Shown: positions 1 to 9,863 of the stretch, piece by piece
Numbering within the stretch: the first letter of the stretch is position 1
How the letters are laid out: each line of letters starts with the position of its first letter
Source: Methylobacterium phyllostachyos
Lineage (GTDB): Bacteria > Pseudomonadota > Alphaproteobacteria > Rhizobiales > Beijerinckiaceae
NCBI RefSeq assembly: GCF_900103445.1
Contig: NZ_FNHS01000006.1
Coordinates: forward strand, 124,001-188,000
Reading direction: 5' to 3'
Length of the DNA stretch: 64,000 bases
The notes under the pieces: generated by a model
Told to the model about the DNA's origin: nothing
What the model saw: the letters and a program-made list of their open reading frames with translations, nothing else
Database searches by the model: none
Position numbers and translations under genes: made by a program

Positions 1-578
1 ACGAGGGCGCGGCTCATGTGGAAGCGTTCGGCCAGCATCTCACGCGGATTGGTGTAGTCCATCGCCTTCAGGTCGGCCTGCTGTTCCATCTTCGGCGGGA
101 TCTTGTCGACGTAGGGTCCCGCGGTGTCGGCATCGGTGATCGTGTAATCCGTCACCGCCGGCTTATCGCTCGTCGCCTGAAGCTTGTCCCAGACCTCCGG
201 CGTCAGCGTTTGAGTGGCCGGGAGCCCCTGCGCCACCGCAAAGGCGGACAGCGCACGCTTGTAGTTCTCGCCCAATAGGCCGTCGATCGCACCGGGGTAG
301 AAGTGAGCGCGGTCCAGCAGGATCTGAGCCTTGACGATCAACGGATCGGGCTTCTCATCGCCCTTGCCGGCTTCGCGCTTCCGATCGCCGTCCGTCTTCT
401 TCGACGTGTCTTGCCCCTGCGATGACAGGGACGCCCCATTGACGACCTCGGCCGTCAGGGCAGGTGGTTGAGCCTCGTGCTCGGCCGCCTTCGGACCCGG
501 ACGGGCCGCGGCCACCTGTGCGGCGAGGCAACTCGCCAGGAGAGCCGCGTAAACCGGCCGCAGGGGTCTCGCGCTCAT
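1..578 (-). CDS. L,D-transpeptidase-type protein with peptidoglycan-binding domain (3' end outside window)
   Basis: 192 codons are visible from an ATG at 578; the C-terminus lies beyond the window edge. The N-terminus is a short signal with a possible lipobox (Leu-Ala-Ser-Cys, Cys17), followed by a polar Lys/Asp/Glu-rich linker. Residues about 80-130 form a peptidoglycan-binding-like module (AQILLDRAHFYPGAIDGLLG), and the part next to the edge (TDYTITDADTAGPYV, then ERFHMS) matches the segment that precedes the YkuD catalytic domain in a large alphaproteobacterial family. The role would be envelope cross-linking in the periplasm. The catalytic Cys/His region is not visible, so the enzymatic assignment is inferred from the N-terminal half only. 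Confidence 0.7.
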   Translation of the reverse strand, partial: MSARPLRPVYAALLASCLAAQVAAARPGPKAAEHEAQPPALTAEVVNGASLSSQGQDTSKKTDGDRKREAGKGDEKPDPLIVKAQILLDRAHFYPGAIDGLLGENYKRALSAFAVAQGLPATQTLTPEVWDKLQATSDKPAVTDYTITDADTAGPYVDKIPPKMEQQADLKAMDYTNPREMLAERFHMSRAL

Positions 579-652
579 CGCCGTCGTCGTCTCCGGAAGC
601 GGGGGCGCTTCGCACCCACAAAGCCCATGCGCCCAGGAACGTTCCACGGGCG

Positions 653-1570
653 CTACTCACAGAGGCGATGACCGGCCGTGCGCTCACGTTCGTCGAGGTG
701 GAAGTGGTTGGCGTGGGCGGCGTTCGTGCCCGGCCCCAGGACCGTGCGGAAGAAGCCGCAAGCCTTGCCGCGGACAGCATTGAGGAAGTCGGCTTCGTCG
801 GAGCCCTCTGGCATCGCCTTCACCGGTATGGTGGCGTGGCCCGAGAACGAGAAGCCCATTACATCGACGGCGTTCGCAAAGGCGTGCTCGCTCAATTTGG
901 CATCGACGTCATGGTTCTGACCGCGGCACACGTATGTACCGCCGAGTTCGAGACCCGTCAGGCCGTGCTTGAGCACCCGTTCGGCCTCGGTCTGAACCTC
1001 CGTCACCCAGCGCGCCAGCGCCTCCGCCGTTCGGCAGGTGAGTGTCGCCCCCTGCGGTAGCCCGACGCCGTCGGCGAGCTTGGTGACCTTGAGCGGCAAG
1101 GGCGCCGTACATTGGCCCTCCGCGATCGGCGGCAGCGGCTCGAAATCGACCCCGAGCCGCTTGAGGCGGGTCCGACAGGCGGTGTCGTCCGGAGGCGTAA
1201 CCTTGAGGGAGAGCGCGGCGTCGCCGGAGAGTTCCGGCGGTCGCCCCGGCGGCGTGGGCGGCGGCACCGGGATCTCGGGTTTGCCAGGCTCGGCGGCCTT
1301 CTCGGCGGCGGGTGCTTCCTTAGGCGCAGGTGAGGTTGGCGTGAGCTCCGCCGGTCGGGCCGGTGGCGTCGGAGGTGGTGTTGCCGGCTCGGACGGCGGC
1401 TTCAACGTGTCGGGTCGCTCCGGCGGCAGGGGTGGGGGGACGGGAACACTGGTTGCCGGGGTCTCGGCCGCCTGACCCGGCGCGACGGGGATTGCCGCGA
1501 GAACCAGGGTGAGGGCACCGTACGCCAGGGCTGGCATCGGGCGGCGGATCTGCAAAGGACGTCCCGGCAT
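653..1570 (-). CDS. Extensin-like C-terminal domain protein, exported
   Basis: 305 aa from an ATG at 1570, chosen because a GAGG ribosome site lies just upstream; the frame stays open further upstream but that stretch is Arg-rich and unlike a signal peptide. Residues about 12-38 are a signal peptide ending AQ/AA-type. Residues about 40-125 are a Pro/Ala/Glu-rich linker (repeated PPPLPPERP-type runs). The C-terminal ~170 residues match the extensin-like_C family, with a conserved Cys near its start, SEHAFANAVDV and HANHFHLD, a His/Asp arrangement like LAS-type (M15-fold) peptidases. A periplasmic peptidoglycan or cell-wall role is an inference. It is divergent from dcp across 160 bp. Confidence 0.8.
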   Translation of the reverse strand: MPGRPLQIRRPMPALAYGALTLVLAAIPVAPGQAAETPATSVPVPPPLPPERPDTLKPPSEPATPPPTPPARPAELTPTSPAPKEAPAAEKAAEPGKPEIPVPPPTPPGRPPELSGDAALSLKVTPPDDTACRTRLKRLGVDFEPLPPIAEGQCTAPLPLKVTKLADGVGLPQGATLTCRTAEALARWVTEVQTEAERVLKHGLTGLELGGTYVCRGQNHDVDAKLSEHAFANAVDVMGFSFSGHATIPVKAMPEGSDEADFLNAVRGKACGFFRTVLGPGTNAAHANHFHLDERERTAGHRLCE

Positions 1571-1730
1571 AGGGCCTCGAAGCGTGGGCGTTGGTTCACA
1601 CAAACGAGCGAGCGGCCATTCGGATCGCCACCGCGGTTGACGGATGCCGCGAACCGGACACTCTCTGCGCAAGCGCGGACACCGTCGCCGAGCCGACGCG
1701 TCACCGCCGAGATGGATTTTTGAGGACCGA

Positions 1731-3806
1731 ATGCCGGACGCAGCTGAAGCCGGGCTCCCGAGCCTGCCGCAGGACAACTCCTTCCGCGAGGCGCGCTGGA
1801 GCACGCCCTTCGGCATCCCGCCCTTCGAGCAGATTGCGCCGGAGCATTATCAGCCAGCCTTCGAGGCGGCGCTCGCCGCCCATGCCACCGAGATCGATGC
1901 GATCGCAGCCGAAACGGCGCCCGCAACCTTCGCCAACACGGTGGCGGCCATGGAGCGGGCGGGGCAAGCCCTCGAACGGGTCGCTGGCGTGTTCTACAAC
2001 CTGACCGGCAGCCACACGAACCCGGAGTTGCAGGCGATCGAGCGCGAGATCGGGCCGAAGCTCGCCCGCCACGGCAGCGCGATCTACCTGAACCCACAGC
2101 TCTGGGCGCGGATCTCGGCGGTCGACGCTGAGGCCGAGGGGCTCGGTCCGGAGGAGCGGCGCGTCCTCGACCGCTACCGCATCCGCTTCCGCCGGGCCGG
2201 CGCGACGCTCGAACCGGACGCCAAAACGCGCATCGCCGAGATCGCGGCGCGAATGTCGGAACTCGGCACCAAGTTCAGCCAGAATCTCCTCGCCGACGAG
2301 AGCAGCTTCACGCTTCCCTTGGAGACCGAGGATGATCTCGCCGGGCTTCCGCCGTTCCTGCGCGCCGCCGCCCGGAGCGCCGCGGAGGAACGGGGGCTCG
2401 AAGGTCACGTCATCACCCTGTCCCGCTCGCTGATCGAGCCCTTCCTTGTCTTCTCCACCCGCCGCGATCTGCGCGAGCGCGCCTACGCGGCCTGGACCCG
2501 GCGTGGGGAGAATGGCGGCGAGACCGACAACCGCGCGATCGCGGCCGAGATCATCCAGCTGCGCGCCGAGCGGGCCCGCCTGCTGGGATTCGACAGCTTC
2601 GCGCATTTCGCTCTCGATGACACGATGGCGGCAAGCCCTGACGCGGCCACCGGGCTCCTGCGCGACGTCTGGACCCCGGCCCGGGCGCGGGCGGGCGACG
2701 AGCGCGACCGCCTCCAGGCGGCGATCCAGGACGAGGGCCACAACTTCACCCTCCAGGCGCACGATTGGCGCCACTACGCCGAGAAGGTGCGGCGCGCCGA
2801 GCACGATCTCGATGAGAGCGAGATCAAGGCTTACCTGCCCCTGGAGCGGATGATCCAGGCGGCGTTCGACACGGCCTCCCGACTGTTCGGCCTGACCTTC
2901 GAGGAATTGGCCGACGTGCCGCGCTACCACCCCGACGTGCGGGTCTGGCGGGTCGGCAACCCGGACGGGTCGGAGGTCGGGCTGTTCCTGGGCGATTACT
3001 TCGCCCGGGCCACCAAGCGCTCCGGCGCCTGGATGAGCGCCTTCCGCTCACAGGAGCGCCTGAACGGCCCGATCACGCCGATCATCGTCAACGTGATGAA
3101 CTTCGCCAAGGCGCCAGAGGGGGAGAGCACGCTGCTGTCCTTCGACGACGCGCGCACCCTGTTCCACGAGTTCGGCCACGCCCTGCACGGCCTCCTGTCG
3201 GACGTGACCTATCCGCTGCTCTCTGGCACCGCGGTGGCCCGGGACTTCGTGGAGCTGCCCTCGCAGCTCTACGAGCACTGGCTGGAGCAGCCGGAGGTCC
3301 TGCGGACCCACGCGCGCCATCACCAGACTGGCGAGGCGATGCCGGACGCGCTGCTTCAGAAGCTGCTCGCGGCCCGTACCTTCAACCAGGGCTTTGCCAC
3401 CGTGGAGTACACGGCTTCCGCGATCGTCGACATGACGCTCCACCTCTCCGCCGAGGGCGAGGCGGGGCTCGACGTGCCGGCCTTCGAAGCCGAGGCGTTG
3501 CGGCGGATCAGCATGCCGGCCGAGATCGGCATGCGGCACCGGACGCCGCACTTTGCCCACATCTTCTCGGGGGACGGCTACGCGGCCGGCTATTACAGCT
3601 ATCTCTGGTCGGAGGTGCTGGATGCCGACGCGTTCGACGCCTTCCGTGAGGCGGGCGACATCTTCGATCCGGAGACAGCGAAGCGCCTGCGCACCTTCGT
3701 GTACGGCGCCGGCAACCTGCGCGACCCGCGCGAGGCCTACACGGCCTTCCGCGGTAGAATGCCGAGCATCGAGCCCTTGCTCAAGAAGCGCGGACTCGCG
3801 GCGTGA
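1731..3806 (+). CDS. dcp: Peptidyl-dipeptidase Dcp (M3 family zinc metallopeptidase)
   Basis: 691 aa, close to the ~680 aa of E. coli Dcp, which it resembles along its length (WSTPFGIPPFEQIAPEHY near the start, YHPDVRVW, FVELPSQLYEHW, GYAAGYYSYLWSEVL). The zinc site HEFGH is at residues 479-483. It removes C-terminal dipeptides from short peptides, probably in the cytoplasm since no signal peptide is seen. The ATG at 1731 has TGAGGA 7 nt upstream; in-frame codons further upstream extend into Arg-rich sequence and are unlikely to be translated. Oligopeptidase A (prlC) is the alternative M3 assignment, but the VFYNLTGSHTN and YHPDVRVW segments favour Dcp. Confidence 0.92.
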   Translation: MPDAAEAGLPSLPQDNSFREARWSTPFGIPPFEQIAPEHYQPAFEAALAAHATEIDAIAAETAPATFANTVAAMERAGQALERVAGVFYNLTGSHTNPELQAIEREIGPKLARHGSAIYLNPQLWARISAVDAEAEGLGPEERRVLDRYRIRFRRAGATLEPDAKTRIAEIAARMSELGTKFSQNLLADESSFTLPLETEDDLAGLPPFLRAAARSAAEERGLEGHVITLSRSLIEPFLVFSTRRDLRERAYAAWTRRGENGGETDNRAIAAEIIQLRAERARLLGFDSFAHFALDDTMAASPDAATGLLRDVWTPARARAGDERDRLQAAIQDEGHNFTLQAHDWRHYAEKVRRAEHDLDESEIKAYLPLERMIQAAFDTASRLFGLTFEELADVPRYHPDVRVWRVGNPDGSEVGLFLGDYFARATKRSGAWMSAFRSQERLNGPITPIIVNVMNFAKAPEGESTLLSFDDARTLFHEFGHALHGLLSDVTYPLLSGTAVARDFVELPSQLYEHWLEQPEVLRTHARHHQTGEAMPDALLQKLLAARTFNQGFATVEYTASAIVDMTLHLSAEGEAGLDVPAFEAEALRRISMPAEIGMRHRTPHFAHIFSGDGYAAGYYSYLWSEVLDADAFDAFREAGDIFDPETAKRLRTFVYGAGNLRDPREAYTAFRGRMPSIEPLLKKRGLAA

Positions 3807-3888
3807 GCCCAGACGGCCGGTAAGGGTTTCGTAAACAAACGTCCTTAACGAAGGCTTGCAGTGACGTCCTGCACCGGAGTTGGGGGCG

Positions 3889-4785
3889 ATGACCAAGACC
3901 GAGACCAAGCCGGCCGTCTCGCCGGACGATCTGCTGAAGGCCGTTGTGACCGGCCAGGCCGAATCCGCAGCCGATGCCGAGGCGCCGGAGGCCGCCGCAC
4001 CGACGCTTGCGGTGCTGCGTTCGCTGAAAGGGATCGACCGGCGGACCCTGGCGATCCCCGGCGCCTGCCTCGCGCTCGGTGCCCTGCTCGGTGGCGGCGT
4101 CATCGCGATGACGCGCTCGTCCGCCCTGTCGAGCGACGCCGTCGCAGCGCTCAGCACGACGCTCGATGCTGGCCGGACCGAGACCGCGCGTCTCGGCAGC
4201 GATATCGCCCAGCTCCATCAGGTTCTGGCCGACCTGCGCGCCTCCACCGACACCGCCCGCAGGGAGGCATCGACCCGCAGCGGCGCGCTCGGCGAGCGCC
4301 TCGCGCAGCTCGACAAGAATCTGAGCGCCAAGACCGCGGCCCTCGGCGAACGGCTGGAGCAGGTGGAGCGGGAGCAGAACGCCCGGATCTCTGGTCTCGC
4401 TTCCCAGATCGACCGCCGGGCCGCGACGGTCGTGAAGCCCGAGCCGACCCAGACGGGAAGCCTCGCCGAGACCCGCGCCGTCGAGCCGAAGGCAGCGGAG
4501 CCCAAGGTTACGGACGCCAAGATCACCGAGGCGAAGCTCTCCGATGCCAGGCCGGCCGACGTGAAAAAGGCTTCGTTGAGCGACAAGCCGCCGGTGATCG
4601 ACGCCTGGGCGGTCCGCGAGGTCTACGATGGGATGGCGATCCTGGAGAACCGCCGTCACCGGCTCCTCGAAATCGGGCCGGGCGAGACCCTACCGGGCTT
4701 CGGTCGCGTCGAGGGCATCGAGCGCCGCGGACGGGATTGGGTCGTGGTGACCCGTCAGGGCCTCGTCACGCCGCAGCCCTGGTAG
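3889..4785 (+). CDS. Membrane-anchored coiled-coil protein of unknown function
   Basis: 298 aa from the ATG at 3889, preceded by GGAG and a G-rich run. Residues about 1-45 are Ala/Glu-rich cytoplasmic sequence, residues about 50-72 a single transmembrane segment (LAIPGACLALGALLGG), then a long predicted coiled coil to about residue 180 (repeated LGERL..L/EQVE heptads), a Lys/Ala/Glu-rich linker with repeated EPK/DAK units, and a small C-terminal module of about 60 residues (VREVYDGMAILENRRHRLLE, then GETLPGFGRVE) ending in PQPW. The topology implies an inner-membrane protein with a periplasmic sensor-like or structural tail. I do not recognise the family and assign no function. Confidence 0.75.
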   Translation: MTKTETKPAVSPDDLLKAVVTGQAESAADAEAPEAAAPTLAVLRSLKGIDRRTLAIPGACLALGALLGGGVIAMTRSSALSSDAVAALSTTLDAGRTETARLGSDIAQLHQVLADLRASTDTARREASTRSGALGERLAQLDKNLSAKTAALGERLEQVEREQNARISGLASQIDRRAATVVKPEPTQTGSLAETRAVEPKAAEPKVTDAKITEAKLSDARPADVKKASLSDKPPVIDAWAVREVYDGMAILENRRHRLLEIGPGETLPGFGRVEGIERRGRDWVVVTRQGLVTPQPW

Positions 4786-4799
4786 CGCGGTCCGAAGGT

Positions 4800-5018
4800 T
4801 CAGCGCGACGGGTAAGGCGTCGGGGCCAGGCTGTCGACGGTGACCGGGAATCGCGGTTCCAGGGTCAGCGGATCGGCCATCGCAGCCGCACGCTCGGCGC
4901 GGCGCCGGCCGTGGCGCAGCGCGCGGGTCTGGGCCGCGCGCGTCGGATGCAGGATCGCGGCGAGGAGGGCTTGGCCCTCGAACGCAGAGTCCAGGTTCTT
5001 CGCTTCGAAGACGGGCAT
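4800..5018 (-). CDS. Small hypothetical protein (72 aa)
   Basis: A 72-residue frame beginning MPVFEAKNLDSAFEGQALL with an Arg/Ala-rich middle and a proline-rich C-terminus ending PTPYPSR. It is convergent with the membrane coiled-coil gene (14 bp apart). It looks genuine because the start follows a non-coding stretch and the protein has a balanced amphipathic N-terminal half. The ribosome site is weak (AGGCCGG). The frame is open upstream to about 5252, but that part is Arg/Ser-rich and unlikely to be coding. No function can be assigned. Confidence 0.45.
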   Translation of the reverse strand: MPVFEAKNLDSAFEGQALLAAILHPTRAAQTRALRHGRRRAERAAAMADPLTLEPRFPVTVDSLAPTPYPSR

Positions 5019-5193
5019 GGCCGGCCTGTTGGATTGCGGTCGCGAACGTCGCCGATGGCGCCGATTCCGACCACACCCCCAATAACGGGGATCGTGGTGA
5101 CAGGTTCCGTCAAGCTTTCGCCCGGAAACTGTTTTTTCACGATCGTTCAGGCCGGCCCCGAATTCTGTGTGGCCGCGCACCCGCAGCGCGAGA

Positions 5194-5586
5194 TCAGACG
5201 AACTGGTTGAGACCTGGGATCGAACCGATGATCGGTCCCATCGCGTCCTCACCGACCTTCTCGCGGCCGAAGGCGAACAGCTCCTGACCGAGCGGCTGCA
5301 TCTGGCCCATTGGAACGCCGGCCGCCATCAGCTTCTGGCCGAGCGCCATCACGCCGCCGCCACCCATCATGCCGCCGAGCATGCCCATCAGGCCGCCTCC
5401 GCCACCCTCGCCGGCATTCGATTCGGCGATCAGCGATTCGGATCCCGGCAGCGCCGCCAGAAGCTGGTTCACCTCCGTCTCGGGCCCCTCCTTCTGCAGG
5501 AAGGCGAGGATGTGGCCGATCGCGGTCTGGGCCGTCGCGGCGTCGAGGCCGGTACGGGCGGTCACGCGGGCGAGCAGTTCTTCCAT
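5194..5586 (-). CDS. DUF2267/DUF937-like small protein
   Basis: 130 aa from the ATG at 5586 (GAAGAGATC upstream). The N-terminal ~65 residues (MEELLARVTARTGLDAATAQ, then ILAFLQKEGP) are helical and resemble DUF2267-type domains. A Gly/Met-rich hinge of about 25 residues (GGGGGLMGMLGGMMGGGG) leads to a helical C-terminus ending PGLNQFV. Proteins of this layout are common in Methylobacterium and Bradyrhizobium and have no established role. It is divergent from poxB across 168 bp. The family label is from memory of the pattern, so it is tentative. Confidence 0.6.
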   Translation of the reverse strand: MEELLARVTARTGLDAATAQTAIGHILAFLQKEGPETEVNQLLAALPGSESLIAESNAGEGGGGGLMGMLGGMMGGGGVMALGQKLMAAGVPMGQMQPLGQELFAFGREKVGEDAMGPIIGSIPGLNQFV

Positions 5587-5754
5587 GGTGATGATCTCTT
5601 CGGAACGTTTCCAGTCGTCCTTCGACTCTGGGACGCCGGAAATCAAGCGCGCGTGCCGGGTTGCCGGGGACAGACGCCGGCGCGCGCAGGTCTGGGGTGA
5701 CTTCCGGGCTCCGGGTTCCAGATTCCAGCCCGAGGCCGAACCGGGAGCTGGATC

Positions 5755-7485
5755 ATGCGCATCAGCAACGTTGCCGACGTCGTCGCCGAGACCCTTCAGG
5801 AAGCGGGTGTCGCCCGCATCTACGGGGTGGTCGGCGACAGCCTCAACGGGATCACCGAGGCGCTGCGGGCGCGCGGCCGGATCGACTGGATCCACACGCG
5901 CCACGAGGAAACCGCGGCGTTCGCGGCCGCCGGCGAGGCGCAGGTTACCGGCCGGCTCGCGGTCTGCGCCGGCTCCTGCGGCCCGGGCAACCTGCACCTG
6001 ATCAACGGGCTCTACGACGCGCATCGCAGCCGCACGCCGGTGCTGGCGATCGCTGCCCACATCCCGTCGCCCGAGATCGGCTCGGGCTATTTTCAGGAGA
6101 CCAAGCCGACCGAGCTGTTCCGCGACTGCAGCCACTATTGCGAGCTGATCTCGGACCCGGCGCAGATGCCGTTCGTGCTGGAGAACGCGATCCGCGCCGC
6201 CGTGGGCGAGGGCGGCGTGGCGGTGATCGTCCTGCCGGGCGATGTGGCGCTCCGCGAGGCACCCAAGCGCGCCCTGGCGCCGCGTGCCGGGCTGATCCCC
6301 GCCAAGCCGGTGGTCCGGCCGGCAGATCCGGAACTCGACGCGCTGGCCGCGATGCTCAATGCCGGCCAGCGCGTGACGCTGCTGTGCGGGCGCGGCTGCG
6401 CCGGCGCGCATGCCGAGCTGCTGCAACTCGCCGAGGCGCTCAAAAGCCCGATCGTCCACGCGCTCGGCGGCAAGGAATTCGTCGAGTTCGACAACCCCTA
6501 CGATGTCGGCATGACCGGCCTGATCGGCTACGCGTCGGGCTACGCCGCCATGATGGCGTGCGACACCCTGCTGATGCTCGGCACGGGCTTCCCCTACAAG
6601 CAGTTCTACCCGCAGGACGCGAAGGTCGCGCAGATCGACCTGCGCCCGTCGGAGCTCGGCCGGCGCTGCCGGATCGAGCTGGGGCTCGTCGGCGATGTCG
6701 GGGCGACCCTCCGAGCGCTGCTGCCGCGCCTCAAGCCCAAGGCCGATCGGTCTTTCCTGGAGGCCAGCCTGAAGCACTATGCCAAGGCGCGCACCGGGCT
6801 CGACGACCTCGCCACCGGCAAGCAAGGCGGGCCGCTGCACCCGCAATATCTCGCCCGCACCATCAGCGAGGCGGCCGCGGACGACGCGATCTTCACCGCC
6901 GATGTCGGCACGCCGACCATCTGGGCGGCGCGCTACCTCGCGATGAACGGGAAGCGGCGGCTCCTCGGCTCCTGGGTGCACGGCTCCATGGCCAACGCCC
7001 TGTCGCAGGGGATCGGCGCGCAGGCCTGCCAGCCCGACCGGCAGGTGATCGCGCTGTGCGGCGACGGCGGCTTCGCGATGCTGATGGGCGATTTTCTGAC
7101 GTTGCGGCAGCACCGCCTGCCGTTAAAGGTCGTGATCTTCAACAACGGCACGCTCGGCTTCGTCGAGTTGGAGATGAAGGCGGCCGGCTACCTTGAGACG
7201 GGCGTCGCCCTCGACAACCCCGACTTCGCCGCGATGTCGCGGGCGGCCGGCATCTTCGCCCTGCGGGTCGAAGACCCCGCCGAGCTGCCGGGCGCCATGC
7301 GCGAGTTCCTGGCCTTCGACGGTCCATCGCTCCTCGACGTCCGCACGGCCCGCAACGAGCTGTCGATGCCGCCCAAGGTCGACGGGCAGCAGGTGAAAGG
7401 ATTCAGCCTGTATGTCCTGCGCGCCGTGATGGACGGACGCGGTGACGCGGTCCTCGACCTCGCCAAGACCAACCTCATCCGGTAG
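5755..7485 (+). CDS. poxB: Pyruvate dehydrogenase (quinone), PoxB
   Basis: 576 aa (E. coli PoxB 572 aa). Thiamine-diphosphate enzyme converting pyruvate to acetate and CO2 with electrons passed to the quinone pool at the inner membrane. The three domains are in order: the PYR domain carries the catalytic Glu (E51 in RHEETAAF) and [20 protein letters not shown]; the central FAD domain follows; the PP domain carries [13 protein letters not shown]...NN, the ThDP/Mg site. The C-terminus ([16 protein letters not shown], then LAKTNLIR) closely follows the lipid-activated tail of E. coli PoxB, which distinguishes it from acetolactate synthase or generic ThDP enzymes. ATG at 5755 has GGGAG upstream. 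It lies 66 bp before lutA, suggesting co-expression with lactate oxidation. Confidence 0.93.
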   Translation: MRISNVADVVAETLQEAGVARIYGVVGDSLNGITEALRARGRIDWIHTRHEETAAFAAAGEAQVTGRLAVCAGSCGPGNLHLINGLYDAHRSRTPVLAIAAHIPSPEIGSGYFQETKPTELFRDCSHYCELISDPAQMPFVLENAIRAAVGEGGVAVIVLPGDVALREAPKRALAPRAGLIPAKPVVRPADPELDALAAMLNAGQRVTLLCGRGCAGAHAELLQLAEALKSPIVHALGGKEFVEFDNPYDVGMTGLIGYASGYAAMMACDTLLMLGTGFPYKQFYPQDAKVAQIDLRPSELGRRCRIELGLVGDVGATLRALLPRLKPKADRSFLEASLKHYAKARTGLDDLATGKQGGPLHPQYLARTISEAAADDAIFTADVGTPTIWAARYLAMNGKRRLLGSWVHGSMANALSQGIGAQACQPDRQVIALCGDGGFAMLMGDFLTLRQHRLPLKVVIFNNGTLGFVELEMKAAGYLETGVALDNPDFAAMSRAAGIFALRVEDPAELPGAMREFLAFDGPSLLDVRTARNELSMPPKVDGQQVKGFSLYVLRAVMDGRGDAVLDLAKTNLIR

Positions 7486-7551
7486 ACCCTGAGTATCAGT
7501 CTCGAACCGTTCCAGACCACCGGGGGCGGCGATCCAGGGAGAAGCCGGACC

Positions 7552-8295
7552 ATGCGGGTCGGCCTGTTCGTGCCGTGCTACGTCGACGCCTTCGAACCGG
7601 AGGTCGGAATCGCCACGCTGGAGCTGCTGGAGCGGCTCGGCTGCACGGTGGAGTATCCATTCGACCAGACCTGCTGCGGGCAGCCGATGACCAACACCGG
7701 CTGCCACGCCGAGGCCGCGGCCACCGAAGCCCTGTTCGTCAAGAACTTCTCGGGCTTCGACTATGTGGTGGCGCCCTCCGGCTCCTGCGTCCATCAGGTC
7801 CGCGAGCACCTGACCGCGATTCCGCAGACCGATGAAGTTCGCCACGTCCGCGCCAGCACCTACGAGCTGGTGGAATTCCTGCACGACGTGCTCAAGGTCG
7901 AGGCGCTGCCCTGGGCGAGCTTCCCCCACAAGGTCGCCTACCACACCAACTGCAACGCCCTGCGCGGCATCCACCATGCCCGGCCCTCGGAGCTGGTGAA
8001 GCCCTATTACTCGAAGCCCCTCGACCTTCTGCGCCTCGTCGACGGCGTCGAGTTGGTCGATCTGGCCCGGCCGGACGAGTGCTGCGGCTTCGGCGGGACC
8101 TTCTCGGTGTTCGAGCCCGCGGTCTCGGCCAAGATGGGCTACGACAAGGTGGCCGATCAGAACCGCGCCGGCGCCGAATACGTCGTCTCGGCGGATTCCT
8201 CCTGCCTGATGCATCAGAAGGGCTGCGCCGAGCGCCTTGGGCTGCCGCTCAAGTACATCCACATCGCGCAGGTGCTGAACGGAGCCGCCGCATGA
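7552..8295 (+). CDS. lutA: LutA, lactate utilization (Fe-S)-binding oxidoreductase subunit
   Basis: 247 aa with the two cysteine-rich CCG motifs of the LutA/GlpC/HdrB family: CCGQPM at 41-46 and DECCGFGGTFS with C177-C178. It is the CCG subunit of the LutABC system that oxidises L-lactate to pyruvate; family knowledge, not shown here. ATG 7552 has a strong AGGGAGA site. The stop overlaps the lutB start (ATGA), the usual translational coupling of this operon. Confidence 0.93.
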   Translation: MRVGLFVPCYVDAFEPEVGIATLELLERLGCTVEYPFDQTCCGQPMTNTGCHAEAAATEALFVKNFSGFDYVVAPSGSCVHQVREHLTAIPQTDEVRHVRASTYELVEFLHDVLKVEALPWASFPHKVAYHTNCNALRGIHHARPSELVKPYYSKPLDLLRLVDGVELVDLARPDECCGFGGTFSVFEPAVSAKMGYDKVADQNRAGAEYVVSADSSCLMHQKGCAERLGLPLKYIHIAQVLNGAAA

Positions 8296-9863
8296 GCGTC
8301 GAGGATCTGAACCCGCGCGAGCGCGAGGGCGTCATCCACCCGGAGGTGCGTGCCCCGAACGACGAGAGCGAGCGCTCGCAGGACGGCGTCCGGCTCCAGC
8401 ACGCCGAGGCCGCCTCGAAGCCGATCCGCGCTCCGCAGGTCCGCGAGCCCCAGCCCCGCGGCGCCAAGATCCGCGGCGACCGGCCGATCAATCAGTCCGA
8501 GGCCGCCGAGCGCTTCCTCGCCGCGCCCCTCCATCAGGCGGCCCACGACGAGCGCCTGTGGGATTTGCGCAAGAAGCGCGACACCTCTGCGCACGGTATC
8601 CCCGAGTGGGAGGAGTTGCGCGAGCTGGCCTCCCAGATCAAGACGCACACGCTGAGTCACCTCGACCGCTACCTTGAGCAGTTCGAGGCCGCCGCGAAGG
8701 CCAACGGCGTCCACGTCCACTGGGCGAAGGACGGGGCGGATCACAACCGCATCGTGCTGGAGATCCTGCGGAGCCACGGGGCCAAGACCCTGGTGAAGTC
8801 GAAGTCGATGCTCACCGAGGAGTGCGGCTTCCGTCATCACATGGCGGCCAACGGCATCGAGATCATCGAGACCGATCTCGGCGAGCGGATCCAGCAGCTC
8901 GACAACGAGGAGCCGAGCCACGTCGTCGCCCCGGCGGTCCACAAGACCCGGATGGACGTGGCCGAGGTGTTTGCGAAGACGCTCGGTACCGACCCCGACA
9001 ACGACGACGCCCATTACCTCGCCGAAAGCCAGCGCGAGACGACCCGGCCCTACATCCTCAAGGCCGATGCCGGCATGACCGGGTGCAACTTCGCCATCGT
9101 GGAGACCGGCTCGGTCGTCACCTGCACCAACGAGGGCAATGCCGACCTCTCCGGCAACGTCCCACCTTTGCAGATCCACTCGATCGGCATCGAGAAGATC
9201 ATCCCGAAGGTCGAGCATCTCGGCGTCTTCATCCGGCTGCTGTCGCGCTCGGCGCTCGGCTCGCCGATCACCCAGTACACCTCGCATTTCCGCGCGCCCC
9301 GCAAGGGCACCGAGATGCACATGGTGCTGGTCGATAACGGCCGCTCCGAACGGCTCGGCATGGAGGAGTTCTGGACCTCCCTGAAGTGCATCCGCTGCGG
9401 CGCCTGCATGAACACCTGCCCGGTCTACCGGCGCTCGGGCGGCCTCTCCTACGGGGCGACCTATTCGGGCCCGATCGGCCTTATCATCGACCCGACCTTC
9501 AACAAGCGGAAATACTCGACGCTGCCGTTCTCCTCGACGATGAACGGCTCCTGCACCAACGTCTGCCCGGTGAAGATCAACATCCACGAGCAGATTTTTG
9601 CGTGGCGCAAGGTGCTGGTCGAGGAGCACCAGATCCCGGCGCTTAAGCAGGGCATGATGAAGGCCGCGGGCGCGGTGCTGTCGCGGCCCGCCGCCTACCG
9701 GGCGGCGATCGGCGCTGCCGATTCCGCCCTGAAGGTGCTGCCGCGCTTCGCGGTCTACAACCCGCTCAACACCTGGGGGAAGAAGCGCGAGATGCCCGAC
9801 GCCCCGCGCCAGACCTTCCACGCTTGGTACAAGCAGAACCGCATGAAGGGGACGCAGCCATGA
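8292..9863 (+). CDS. lutB: LutB, lactate utilization iron-sulfur protein
   Basis: 523 aa from the ATG that overlaps the lutA stop. It contains the LUD domain in the first two thirds (LVKSKSMLTEECGFRHHM, GNADLSGN) and a ferredoxin-like [4Fe-4S] region in the last third with CIRCGACMNTCPVYRR and CTNVCPVKINIHEQ, giving two clusters. The first ~75 residues are a charged extension (Glu/Arg-rich) beyond the usual LutB N-terminus. This subunit passes electrons from lactate oxidation. Its stop overlaps the lutC start. Confidence 0.93.
   Translation: MSVEDLNPREREGVIHPEVRAPNDESERSQDGVRLQHAEAASKPIRAPQVREPQPRGAKIRGDRPINQSEAAERFLAAPLHQAAHDERLWDLRKKRDTSAHGIPEWEELRELASQIKTHTLSHLDRYLEQFEAAAKANGVHVHWAKDGADHNRIVLEILRSHGAKTLVKSKSMLTEECGFRHHMAANGIEIIETDLGERIQQLDNEEPSHVVAPAVHKTRMDVAEVFAKTLGTDPDNDDAHYLAESQRETTRPYILKADAGMTGCNFAIVETGSVVTCTNEGNADLSGNVPPLQIHSIGIEKIIPKVEHLGVFIRLLSRSALGSPITQYTSHFRAPRKGTEMHMVLVDNGRSERLGMEEFWTSLKCIRCGACMNTCPVYRRSGGLSYGATYSGPIGLIIDPTFNKRKYSTLPFSSTMNGSCTNVCPVKINIHEQIFAWRKVLVEEHQIPALKQGMMKAAGAVLSRPAAYRAAIGAADSALKVLPRFAVYNPLNTWGKKREMPDAPRQTFHAWYKQNRMKGTQP

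Noticed and set aside
5194-7113. Very long minus-strand extension upstream of the DUF2267-like gene
   Set aside because: It is antisense to poxB; only the last 130 codons (start at 5586) show real protein character.
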